Shown: positions 1 through 5,476, counted from the stretch's first letter. The stretch is 8,332 nt of DNA from Ramlibacter sp. (GCA_021156245.1 JAJNBO010000457.1:1-8332); one strand, 5' to 3'. The notes: generated from the sequence alone by a model not told the origin. Translations and numbers: made by a program.

Positions 1-105
1 CACGCCGATGAGCACGCCGAGCGTGATCCCGACGAACATCAGGAGCAGGTTCATCGGCGTCAGGATGACGCTGAAGCCGTGGAAGAGGGCGCTGAGTTCG
101 GTCAT
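1..105 (-). CDS. tctA: Tripartite tricarboxylate transporter large permease TctA, N-terminal fragment
   Basis: Only the first 35 codons are in the window; the gene runs off the left edge. The fragment begins MTELSALFHGFSVILTPMNL and continues into a hydrophobic glycine-rich segment (LLLMFVGITLGVLIGV). This matches the usual TctA start: a short cytoplasmic or amphipathic stretch, then the first membrane helix. TctA is the roughly 500-residue, many-helix inner-membrane subunit that moves the substrate, a carboxylate delivered by TctC, using an ion gradient. The start codon is one base after the tctB stop (TGA-C-ATG), with a GGGG ribosome-binding motif inside the last tctB codons, so translation is probably coupled. 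Family assignment relies on this N-terminus plus its position behind tctC and tctB. Confidence 0.88.
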   Translation of the reverse strand, partial: MTELSALFHGFSVILTPMNLLLMFVGITLGVLIGV

Positions 106-106
106 G

Positions 107-628
107 TCAGTACCCCAGGAAGTCGAGCGGCTTCAACCAGCCCTTGTACAGGGGAATCTTGAACCACACTTCGAACAGGAAGAAGAAGAACACCGCGACG
201 GCCACGCCGAGGATGACGCTCTTGATGCGCGAGAACTTGCCCAGGAAGATCATGAAGCCGGCGATGTACACCGCCGCGGCGAGGTAGATGCCGAAGATCT
301 GGATGGCCAGCACGAAGACCAGCGCCGGGAGCAGGACCGACAGCACGCGGCGGATCTGCTCGCCGTCCACGAAGATGTCGTGGTTGCGATTCTTGCCGAA
401 CAGCGCCTGGTACAGCGTCCCTGCGCCGGAGATGACCAGGATGACGCCGATGTAGAAAGGGAAGTAGCCGGCGCCAGGACCGTCGCTGGTCCAGCCGGAT
501 CCAAGGTTGCGGCTGCCGAACAGGACGACCAGTCCGAAGATGACGACGAGGGCCGCCACCGTGGCCTCGACGGCAAAAGTGGGTACGCCGGTACGCTCCC
601 GGGCGACACCCTCTTGGGGGGAATCCAT
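107..628 (-). CDS. tctB: Tripartite tricarboxylate transporter small membrane subunit TctB
   Basis: This 173-residue membrane protein is the small subunit of a TTT-family secondary transporter and works with TctA in the inner membrane. Four hydrophobic regions are visible, at about residues 21-38, 55-76, 96-130 (long, possibly two passes) and 136-153. The family motif G-P-G-x-G-Y-F-P-F-Y-I-G is at about 50-61, just before the second helix. The start is the ATG at 628, because AGGAGA lies 8 nt upstream. The frame is open 20 codons further, but that extension is not hydrophobic and overlaps the intergenic hairpin. TctB sequences diverge strongly between paralogues, so the transported carboxylate cannot be read from it. 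It lies between tctC (91 nt upstream) and tctA (1 nt downstream). Confidence 0.9.
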   Translation of the reverse strand: MDSPQEGVARERTGVPTFAVEATVAALVVIFGLVVLFGSRNLGSGWTSDGPGAGYFPFYIGVILVISGAGTLYQALFGKNRNHDIFVDGEQIRRVLSVLLPALVFVLAIQIFGIYLAAAVYIAGFMIFLGKFSRIKSVILGVAVAVFFFFLFEVWFKIPLYKGWLKPLDFLGY

Positions 629-688
629 TGCGCTTGTCTCCTGCCGTTCAAGGCGGCTTGTCGTGGGGGATCTGGGAAGGCGATGCAA

Positions 689-713
689 GCGCGCCCCGCT
701 GGGCGGGGCGCGC
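689..713 (-). promoter_or_regulatory. Perfect GC hairpin between tctC and tctB
   Basis: A perfect 10-bp inverted repeat (689-698 pairs with 704-713), with a 5-nt spacer that can add one more pair, begins about 7 nt after the tctC stop codon. No T run follows it on the minus strand, so it is not a standard intrinsic terminator. Its position after the receptor gene and before the membrane genes suggests a stability or attenuation element that lets the periplasmic receptor be made in excess over TctB and TctA. That role is inferred by analogy with other binding-protein-dependent transport operons. Confidence 0.6.
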
Positions 714-719
714 GGTGGG

Positions 720-1739
720 TCACTTGGACAGGAAGCCGGCTTCCTTCATCAGCTCGCGGTGCTTCTGCTCCGCGGCGCCGAGCCACTTGTTGAAGTTCTC
801 GCCCTCCATGGCGGTCTGCGTGAATGCGCCTTTCTCCATGTACTCCTTCCACTCGGGGGTCTCGCGGACCTTCTTGAGCAGCCCGTTGTAGTAGTCGGTC
901 TGGTCCTTGGTCACGCCGCCCGCCATGAAGATGCCGCGCAGCATCGTGTATTCGGTGGGCACACCTGCTTCCTTGCAGGTGGGCACGTCACCCCAGGACT
1001 GCGTTTCGGTGATCTTGGCCTTGTACGCCAGGCGCTCGTTGTCGAACACGCACAGCGCGCGCAGCTTGCCGGCGCGCCACTGCGCCACGGCTTCGGCCGG
1101 GTTGTTCACGCTGGAGTCCACGTGGCCGCCCACCAGCTGCACGGCCACTTCGCCGCCGCCCTTGAACGGGACGTAGATGAACTTGGTGCCGGTGGCCTTC
1201 TCGATGCCCACGGTGAGGATCTGGTCCTCCTGCTTGGAGCCGGTGCCGCCCATCTTCATCTTGCTCGGGCCGGCCGCCTTCACGGCGTCGAAGTATTCCT
1301 TGGCCGTCTTGTACGGCTTCTCGGCGTTCACCCACAGCACGAAGTTGTCCAGCGCCATCATGGACACGGGCGTCATGTCGCGCCAGTTGAAAGGCACGCC
1401 GGTGGCAAGCGGCGTCGTGAACAGGTTCGACAGCGTGATGACGATCTTGTGCGGGTCGCCCTTCGCGTTCTTCACGTCCAGGAAGCCCTCGGCGCCGGCG
1501 CCGCCCGACTTGTTGACGACGACCAGCGGCTGCTTCATCAAGTTGTGCTTGACCACGATGCCCTGGATCAGGCGCGCCATCTGGTCGGCGCCGCCGCCGG
1601 TGCCGGCGGGCACCACGAATTCCACGGGCTTGGTGGGTTCCCACGCGGCGTGCGCGGCGGGGGCCGCGAGCAGGGTGGCTGTTGCCAGCGCGGCCGACAT
1701 GGCCGACACAATGGTCCTGAGGTTCGCTCGTTTCATCAT
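720..1739 (-). CDS. tctC: Tripartite tricarboxylate transporter substrate-binding protein TctC (Bug family)
   Basis: This 339-residue periplasmic receptor captures a carboxylate ligand and passes it to TctB/TctA. The signal peptide is clear: basic MMKRANLR, a hydrophobic core at about 10-28, and a probable cut after Ala-His-Ala (residue 31). Bug-family features follow. P-A-G-T-G-G-G-A-D-Q-M-A-R at about 44-56 forms the first ligand loop. A glycine-rich segment at about 191-207 (PFKGGGEVAVQLVGGHVD) is the second, then N-N-P-A-E and a gene-typical A-G-K-L-R-A-L at about 223-229. AGGAGA lies 7 nt before the first of two adjacent ATGs; either could be used. Bug receptors are heavily duplicated in Burkholderiales and bind many ligands, so the substrate is unknown. 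It is first in the tctCBA operon. Confidence 0.93.
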   Translation of the reverse strand: MMKRANLRTIVSAMSAALATATLLAAPAAHAAWEPTKPVEFVVPAGTGGGADQMARLIQGIVVKHNLMKQPLVVVNKSGGAGAEGFLDVKNAKGDPHKIVITLSNLFTTPLATGVPFNWRDMTPVSMMALDNFVLWVNAEKPYKTAKEYFDAVKAAGPSKMKMGGTGSKQEDQILTVGIEKATGTKFIYVPFKGGGEVAVQLVGGHVDSSVNNPAEAVAQWRAGKLRALCVFDNERLAYKAKITETQSWGDVPTCKEAGVPTEYTMLRGIFMAGGVTKDQTDYYNGLLKKVRETPEWKEYMEKGAFTQTAMEGENFNKWLGAAEQKHRELMKEAGFLSK

Positions 1740-1792
1740 CGCGTTGTCTCCTGGTTGAACACCCCGCGCGCACGATCTTCTGTCGATCGCAT

Positions 1793-1856
1793 CTTCGCGA
1801 AGCCGCGGTCGGATGCTCCGACCAACAAGGGCGCTTGTCTCTTGACTGCGGTCAAG
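1793..1856 (-). promoter_or_regulatory. Dyad-rich leader upstream of tctC
   Basis: Three perfect inverted repeats occur within 64 bases of the tctC leader. CTTGAC-TGCG-GTCAAG is at 1841-1856. GGTCGGA-TGC-TCCGACC is at 1807-1823. The 10-base palindrome CTTCGCGAAG is at 1793-1802. They lie 54-117 bases before the tctC start, where a promoter and operator are expected. I could not place a convincing -10/-35 pair. They may be regulator binding sites or mRNA hairpins. Confidence 0.45.
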
Positions 1857-1910
1857 TTTGCGAAATTCAGCTGGCGAACATGCGGACACGTTAGGGAGAT
1901 CGCGTACCAA

Positions 1911-1932
1911 GGCCCGCGGCGTGCCGCGGGCC
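1911..1932 (-). terminator. Perfect GC hairpin downstream of the 102-residue gene
   Basis: A perfect 10-bp stem (1911-1920 with 1923-1932) lies about 28 nt after the stop of the upstream minus-strand gene. Only two T residues follow it on the minus strand, so at best it is a weak intrinsic terminator. It may separate transcription of the small gene from tctCBA. Confidence 0.35.
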
Positions 1933-1959
1933 CCGGCGAACGTCGGTTAATGCGTTGGA

Positions 1960-2268
1960 CTACACCCGCGAGGCCGACGCCCGCAGGCCCGCCTGCATGC
2001 GGCCGGCTTGCATGGCCGCGAAGCAGCGCTCCTTGGTGCTTTCGACCGCTTCCACCAGGAAGTCCGCGTCGTACGCGCGCAGCAGGTGCGGGTGTTCGCG
2101 CTCGAGATAGGCCTGCACGCGCTGGCGCGCGCCGGAGGGCAGCCGCGAGAACGTCTCGGCGTCCCAGCTCCAGCTGAGCCCCAGTTCGTCGAACGCGGCG
2201 TTGTACGCGAGGCGTTGCGCCTCGGCATGCTGGTCGTCGATGCGGTCCGTGCGGTGGTCGGCGTACAT
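1960..2268 (-). CDS. Hypothetical protein, 102 residues, divergent from a LysR regulator
   Basis: I do not recognise this protein as a named family. It is 102 residues, soluble, with no signal peptide or membrane helix, and is rich in charged and aromatic residues. AGGAGA lies 6 nt before the ATG at 2268, which supports it being a real gene. Residues about 20-44 (L-A-Y-N-A-A-F-D-E-L-G-L-S-W-S-W-D) resemble, by eye, the N-terminal cap segment of CbbY-type HAD phosphatases. The HAD catalytic D-x-D motif and the rest of that fold are missing. A second well-ordered segment is at about 53-78 (A-Y-L-E-R-E-H-P-H-L-L-R-A-Y-D-A-D-F-L-V). It is divergent from the LysR gene across 123 bp, an arrangement often seen for a LysR target. 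It is likely regulated from that shared region, but this is inference. Confidence 0.75.
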   Translation of the reverse strand: MYADHRTDRIDDQHAEAQRLAYNAAFDELGLSWSWDAETFSRLPSGARQRVQAYLEREHPHLLRAYDADFLVEAVESTKERCFAAMQAGRMQAGLRASASRV

Positions 2269-2354
2269 GCTGTATCTCCTGTCCTGCGGGCCGCACACCG
2301 CAGCCCATGGACGCCAATCTAGGTCCGGCGGACGATAAATGACAGTCAAACTAT

Positions 2355-2391
2355 TTGATGGAAAGCATTCATTGATGGTTATAGTGCTCGC
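2355..2391 (+). promoter_or_regulatory. Putative promoter and LysR-type operator of the lysR gene
   Basis: A -10-like TATAGT at 2380-2385 lies exactly 6 nt before the ATG at 2392, so transcription could begin at or next to the start codon. A -35-like TTGATG is at 2355-2360 with a long 19-bp spacer. TTGATGG is repeated directly at 2355-2361 and 2372-2378. An imperfect T-N11-A dyad (T2359 to A2371) sits between them, consistent with a LysR-type autoregulatory site. No Shine-Dalgarno sequence is present. Confidence 0.45.
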
Positions 2392-3324
2392 ATGCGAAAC
2401 GCGACCTTGAGGCAGCTGAAGGTGTTCGAGGCGGTGGCCCGCCACCGCAGCTTTTCGCGTGCCGCCGAAGAGTTGCACCTGACGCAGCCGGCCGTGTCCA
2501 CGCAGGTGCGCAAGCTGGAGGACCACGCGGGGCTGCCGTTGTTTGAGCAGCTCGGCAAGAAGATCCACCTCACCCCCGCGGGCGCGCAGATGCTGCAGTC
2601 CAGCCGCGAGATCATCCAGAAGTTCAAGGAAGCCGAGGAGGCGATGGCCCAGTACAAGGGCGTCTCCGGGGGCCAGCTCAACGTTTCGGTGATCAGCGCG
2701 GGCGACTACTTCTTTCCGCGGCTGCTGGTGGAGTTCGCGCAGCGCCATCCGGGCGTGACGCTGAACTTCGGCGTGTGCAACCGCGAGGAGCTGCTGGCGC
2801 AGCTCGATGCGAACCAGACGGACCTGGCGGTGATGGTGCGTCCGCCCATCGATGCGGACATGGTGGCGGAGCCGTTCGCGCCGCACCCCTATGTGATCGT
2901 CGCGGCGCCCACGCACCCGCTGGCCGGCAAGAAGCGGATTCCCGCGGCGCGGGTGGCCAAGGAGCCCTTCGTGGTGCGCGAGAAGGGCTCGGACACGTGG
3001 AACTCGATGCAGGAAGCCTTCGGCGAGCGCATCGGCGACGTCAACGTCGGCATGGAGATCAAGAGCACCGAAACGATCAAGCAGGCGGTGATGGCCGGCA
3101 TGGGCGTGAGCTTCCTGTCCGCGCACACGATCAGCCGCGAACTTCAGGCGCGCAGCATGGTGGTGCTGGACGTGGTGGGCTTCCCGCTGATGCTGAACTG
3201 GTACGTGGTGCACCGCCACACCAAGCGCCTGCCGCCGGTGGCGCAGGCGTTCAAGGCTTTCCTATTGGCGGATGGGGCGGCGCTGGTGGAGCAGGCGCTG
3301 ACGGGATCGGATACCGGACGCTAA
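2392..3324 (+). CDS. LysR-family transcriptional regulator, CbbR-like
   Basis: This 310-residue protein has the usual LysR length and layout. An N-terminal winged helix-turn-helix spans about residues 4-63, with the recognition segment SFSRAAEELHLTQPAVSTQV at about 20-39, then L-P-L-F-E-Q and L-T-P-A-G. A linker helix covers about 64-90. The effector-binding domain runs from about 95 (Q-L-N-V-S-V-I-S-A-G) to about 296. The start (TLRQLKVFEAVARH) and L-F-E-Q-L-G-K-K-I-H-L-T closely resemble CbbR, the regulator of Calvin-cycle operons. No cbb gene is in the window, so I give no symbol; CbbR-like paralogues are common in Burkholderiales. It is divergent from the 102-residue gene, its most likely local target. 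Its last codons and stop lie inside an inverted repeat. Confidence 0.9.
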   Translation: MRNATLRQLKVFEAVARHRSFSRAAEELHLTQPAVSTQVRKLEDHAGLPLFEQLGKKIHLTPAGAQMLQSSREIIQKFKEAEEAMAQYKGVSGGQLNVSVISAGDYFFPRLLVEFAQRHPGVTLNFGVCNREELLAQLDANQTDLAVMVRPPIDADMVAEPFAPHPYVIVAAPTHPLAGKKRIPAARVAKEPFVVREKGSDTWNSMQEAFGERIGDVNVGMEIKSTETIKQAVMAGMGVSFLSAHTISRELQARSMVVLDVVGFPLMLNWYVVHRHTKRLPPVAQAFKAFLLADGAALVEQALTGSDTGR

Positions 3325-3429
3325 GGACGCAAAGGTTTCGCAAAGGACGCCAAAGGACATCCAAAGCCGAAGGATTTTTTTGGCTCCCTTTCGCGCCCTT
3401 TGCGGAACCTTTGCGTCCTTTGCGTCCGG
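3314..3429. repeat. Large imperfect inverted repeat between convergent genes
   Basis: Positions 3314-3350 and 3393-3429 form 37-base arms that match at 34 of 37 positions when one is reverse-complemented. The loop is about 42 bases and contains a seven-T run (3374-3381 region). Each arm is built from degenerate units of GGACGCAAAGG type. On either strand the transcript would form a long hairpin, so it may act as a bidirectional terminator for the convergent lysR and formyltransferase genes. The left arm overlaps the last three sense codons of lysR and includes its TAA. Similar CGCAAAGG-unit repeats are found between genes in many bacteria, so this is likely one copy of a dispersed family. Confidence 0.85.
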
Positions 3430-3438
3430 TTGTCCGGC

Positions 3439-4292
3439 TCAAGCCTTCGCGCTCAGACCAATCTGCCGTGCGTACTCACCCGCACCCATCTTCTTCCCAC
3501 CCTCCGCCTTCAGGCGCAGCACCTCGATGCGGCCGCCTTGCGCGTTGATGAAGATCGACGACTCCGTGCGTAGATCCACGTCTTGGCGCCATTCAGCACC
3601 GTCCACGCACCCGGGGCCGGATTGCACGCGCGGATCAGGTTGTAGACCTGGTCGACGTGCTGGTGCCAGTGGACCTGCGCCTCCTGCTCGTGGAACCAGC
3701 CTTCGTACGTCGCCTGCGATTCGTCCTGCACGCGCTCTTCGTGACGGCCCGCAGCCACCAGGTCGGCCGCTTCCAGCAAGCCGGCCACGCCCATCGGAAA
3801 CAGCTTGTTGAAGTACACCTCGCCCAGCGTTTCGTCCGGCCCGATGGGGCAGGACTTTTGCAGGATCACCGGGCCTTCGTCCAGCCCGTCGGTGGGGCGG
3901 AAGATGGTGATGCCGGTCTCCGTCGCGCCTTGCGAGATCGGCCAGCTGATCGACGACGGCCCGCGATGCCGCGGCAGCAGCGACGGATGGAACTGGATGG
4001 TGCCCAGGCGCGGAATGTTCACGAAGGACTGCGGTGCGAACTGGGTCACGTACGCCATCACTCCGATGTCGGCGTCCAGCTCCCGCATCGCGTGCTCCGC
4101 ATACGCGCTGCGCAGGCTGCTGAACTGGTACACGGTCAGGCCCCGGGCTTGCGCCGCCTCGCGCAGGACGTCCGCCTTGGCGCCGGCCTTCTCGGGCTCG
4201 CAGAAGACGCCCGCGACCTCGTCGCCGCGCGAGAGGAAGGCCTCGAGCACCTGCTTGCCGAACTCCTGCTGGCCGATGAATGCGATTCTCAT
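3439..4292 (-). pseudogene. Frameshifted formyltransferase-family protein, like the hydrolase domain of 10-formyl-THF dehydrogenase
   Basis: The N-terminus (MRIAFIGQQEFGKQVLEAFL) and the core F-H-P-S-L-L-P-R-H-R-G at about 101-111 match the formyltransferase/hydrolase fold. They are closer to the N-terminal domain of eukaryotic ALDH1L1 than to housekeeping Fmt. Catalytic His102 and Asp138 (in T-D-G-L-D-E-G) are present and 36 residues apart, as in ALDH1L1 (His106/Asp142). The later A-T-Y-E-G and P-G-A-W-T segments also fit. Expected chemistry is removal or transfer of the formyl group of 10-formyltetrahydrofolate in the cytosol. Reading in one frame from 4292 stops at 3510 with a non-homologous tail. 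The shifted frame instead gives T-E-S-S-I-F-I-N-A-Q-G-G-R-I-E-V-L-R and K-K-M-G-A-G-E-Y, a proper Fmt-like C-terminus ending at 3439. One base is missing near 3564-3572; with it the protein is 284 residues. A real mutation and a sequencing error are both possible. No ribosome-binding site is visible. Confidence 0.82.
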
Positions 4293-4327
4293 GGGAGGGA
4301 ATGGTACGAAATCGGGGAGGCGTGCCT

Positions 4328-5158
4328 TCAGCGAAGCAGGAAGTACGCCGCCAGGCAGTACAGCACCACCGCGAACACCTTCTGCAGCGGCCGGATGTCC
4401 ATGCGGTGCGCCGTGCGCGCACCCACCGGGGCCATCAGCATGCTGGCGATGGAGATGATCACCAGCCCGGGCAGGTAGAGATAGCCGACCGACCCCGGCG
4501 GCATCTGCGGCATGCCCTGGCCGGCCCAGACGTAGCCCAGCGTGCCCGCCAGCGCGATCGGGAAGCCGAGCGCCGCCGACGTGCCCACCGCGTCGTGGAT
4601 CTTGATGTTGCACCAGGTCATGAACGGCACCGAGACGAACGCGCCGCCCGCGCCCACCAGCGCCGAGAGCACGCCGATCACGTTGCCGACGCCGAAGGTC
4701 GCGAGCTTCCCGGGCAGGGTCCGGCTGGGCTTGGGCTTGCGATTGAGGATCATCTGCGTCGCGGAGAAGGCCACGAAGATCGCGAAGAGAATGCCCAGCA
4801 GCTTGCCGGGCAATGCCACCGCCACCTGCGCGCCCAGCAGCGAGCCGACCAGGATTCCGGGGGCCAGCACCTTGACCACGGGCCACAGGACCGCGCCGCG
4901 CCGGTGGTGCGCTCGCACCGAGGAGATCGAGGTGAAGCAGATGGTCGCCAGCGACGTCGCCACCGCCATCTTGACGGTGTAGTCCGCAGGATAGCCCTTG
5001 GCCGTGAGGATCATCGTCACGAACGGCACCATGATCATGCCGCCGCCGATGCCCAGGAGGCCCGCCAGGAAGCCGGTGCAGGTGCCGATCAGCAGAAGTC
5101 CGGCGATCAGTTGGGGGTCGAGAAGTGCAGTCAAGTCGAAGAAAGGCGCGGGAGGCAC
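4328..5158 (-). CDS. TauE/SafE-family permease
   Basis: This 276-residue polytopic inner-membrane protein belongs to the TauE/SafE (DUF81) family, whose members are proposed exporters of sulfite, sulfoacetate or other small organic anions. About eight hydrophobic segments are visible. The family's two internal repeats each carry the glycine motif: G-F-L-A-G-L-L-G-I-G-G-G-M-I-M-V-P at about 29-45, and G-V-L-S-A-L-V-G-A-G-G-A-F-V-S-V-P at about 162-178. The start is a GTG at 5158, preceded by GAGAG 8 nt upstream. A nearby ATG (5165) is out of frame. The stop is 35 nt before the formyltransferase start, so the two are probably co-transcribed. The 6S RNA terminator lies 18 nt upstream of the start, leaving little room for a separate promoter; readthrough may supply some expression. 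The substrate is unknown. Confidence 0.88.
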   Translation of the reverse strand: MPPAPFFDLTALLDPQLIAGLLLIGTCTGFLAGLLGIGGGMIMVPFVTMILTAKGYPADYTVKMAVATSLATICFTSISSVRAHHRRGAVLWPVVKVLAPGILVGSLLGAQVAVALPGKLLGILFAIFVAFSATQMILNRKPKPSRTLPGKLATFGVGNVIGVLSALVGAGGAFVSVPFMTWCNIKIHDAVGTSAALGFPIALAGTLGYVWAGQGMPQMPPGSVGYLYLPGLVIISIASMLMAPVGARTAHRMDIRPLQKVFAVVLYCLAAYFLLR

Positions 5159-5176
5159 CCCGCATTCTCTCAGGCC

Positions 5177-5208
5177 AAGAAAAACGGGCTGCCGAAAGGG
5201 CAGCCCGT
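5177..5208 (-). terminator. Intrinsic terminator of the 6S RNA gene
   Basis: A perfect 10-bp GC-rich stem (5199-5208 with 5184-5193), with a 5-nt loop, is followed on the minus strand by TTTTTCTT. This is a textbook rho-independent terminator. It begins about 12 nt after the 6S closing stem and lies just before the tauE-like start. It works only on the minus strand; no T run follows it on the plus strand. Confidence 0.92.
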
Positions 5209-5216
5209 GGATGAAG

Positions 5217-5438
5217 GGTGTCTGCGAGCGGCACCGGACCGCATCCTGAACCGGGGTTCAGGTGGGCGAGGTCAACTTGGCGTTGGGTTCATCTGACGCG
5301 AGACGATCACGCTCACCAAGCGATGTTCCAATGGGTTCATCTGACGCGAGACGATCACGCTCACCAAGCGATGTTCCAAGCCCGGGCTCAAATGAGCATT
5401 GGTTCAAGGAAATATAAAGCCCGACACACACTGCAGAC
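5217..5438 (-). ncRNA. ssrS: 6S RNA with a duplicated apical segment
   Basis: 6S RNA binds sigma-70 RNA polymerase holoenzyme as a promoter mimic in stationary phase. Four features identify it. (1) The closing stem pairs GTCTGC (5438-5433) with GCAGAC (5225-5220). It continues, after a small internal loop, with GTGTCGGGC (5427-5419) against GTCCGGTGC (5239-5231), including G-U pairs. (2) The 3' central-bubble hairpin CCTGAACC-CC-GGTTCAGG at 5262-5245 matches the E. coli CCTTGAACC/GGTTCAAGG hairpin. (3) The apical motif TTGGTGAGCGTG resembles E. coli TTGGTGAGCATG. (4) It sits downstream of zapA, as in many proteobacteria. The G at 5438 is 7 nt after a TAGAAT -10 box. The length is about 222 nt because a 48-nt apical block is present twice; without it the RNA would be a normal 174 nt. 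The exact 3' end is uncertain. Confidence 0.88.
5284..5379. repeat. Perfect 48-bp tandem duplication inside the 6S RNA gene
   Basis: Bases 5284-5331 and 5332-5379 are identical over all 48 positions, and the flanking bases do not extend the match. On the RNA strand each unit starts TTGGAACATCGC and ends AGATGAACCCA. Each can fold by itself: CATC pairs with GATG around GCGTGATCGTCTCGC, a stem with one U-U mismatch and a UCG loop. The perfect identity suggests a recent event or an assembly artefact. Confidence 0.95.
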
Positions 5439-5444
5439 GAAGCC

Positions 5445-5476
5445 ATTCTAGGACGCAAAACCACGGCGTGGTGCAA
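5445..5476 (-). promoter_or_regulatory. Putative 6S RNA promoter
   Basis: TAGAAT (5450-5445 on the minus strand) is followed by a 6-nt discriminator and then a G at 5438, where the 6S closing stem begins. The best -35 candidate, TTGCAC (5476-5471), is 20 bp away, which is long. An 11-bp palindrome, CCACGGCGTGG (5461-5471), sits between the two elements and could be an operator. Confidence 0.6.

Noticed and set aside
689..713. Intrinsic terminator between tctC and tctB
   Set aside because: No T run follows the stem on the minus strand, and tctBA shows no promoter of its own.
507..2177. Plus-strand open frame of 556 residues
   Set aside because: It is antisense to tctB, tctC and the 102-residue gene, all supported by ribosome-binding sites and family motifs.
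3439..4292. Housekeeping methionyl-tRNA formyltransferase (fmt)
   Set aside because: The core motif and later segments fit the ALDH1L1 hydrolase domain better, and no def or rsmB neighbour is present.
5163..5165. ATG as start of the TauE-like gene
   Set aside because: It is seven bases before the GTG and out of frame with the permease.
4280..5296. Plus-strand open frame of 338 residues
   Set aside because: It is antisense to the TauE-like gene and the 6S terminator; rich in His, Arg and Asp from reversed membrane codons.
5284..5379. CRISPR-like direct repeats
   Set aside because: There are only two copies, directly abutting with no spacers, inside an RNA gene.
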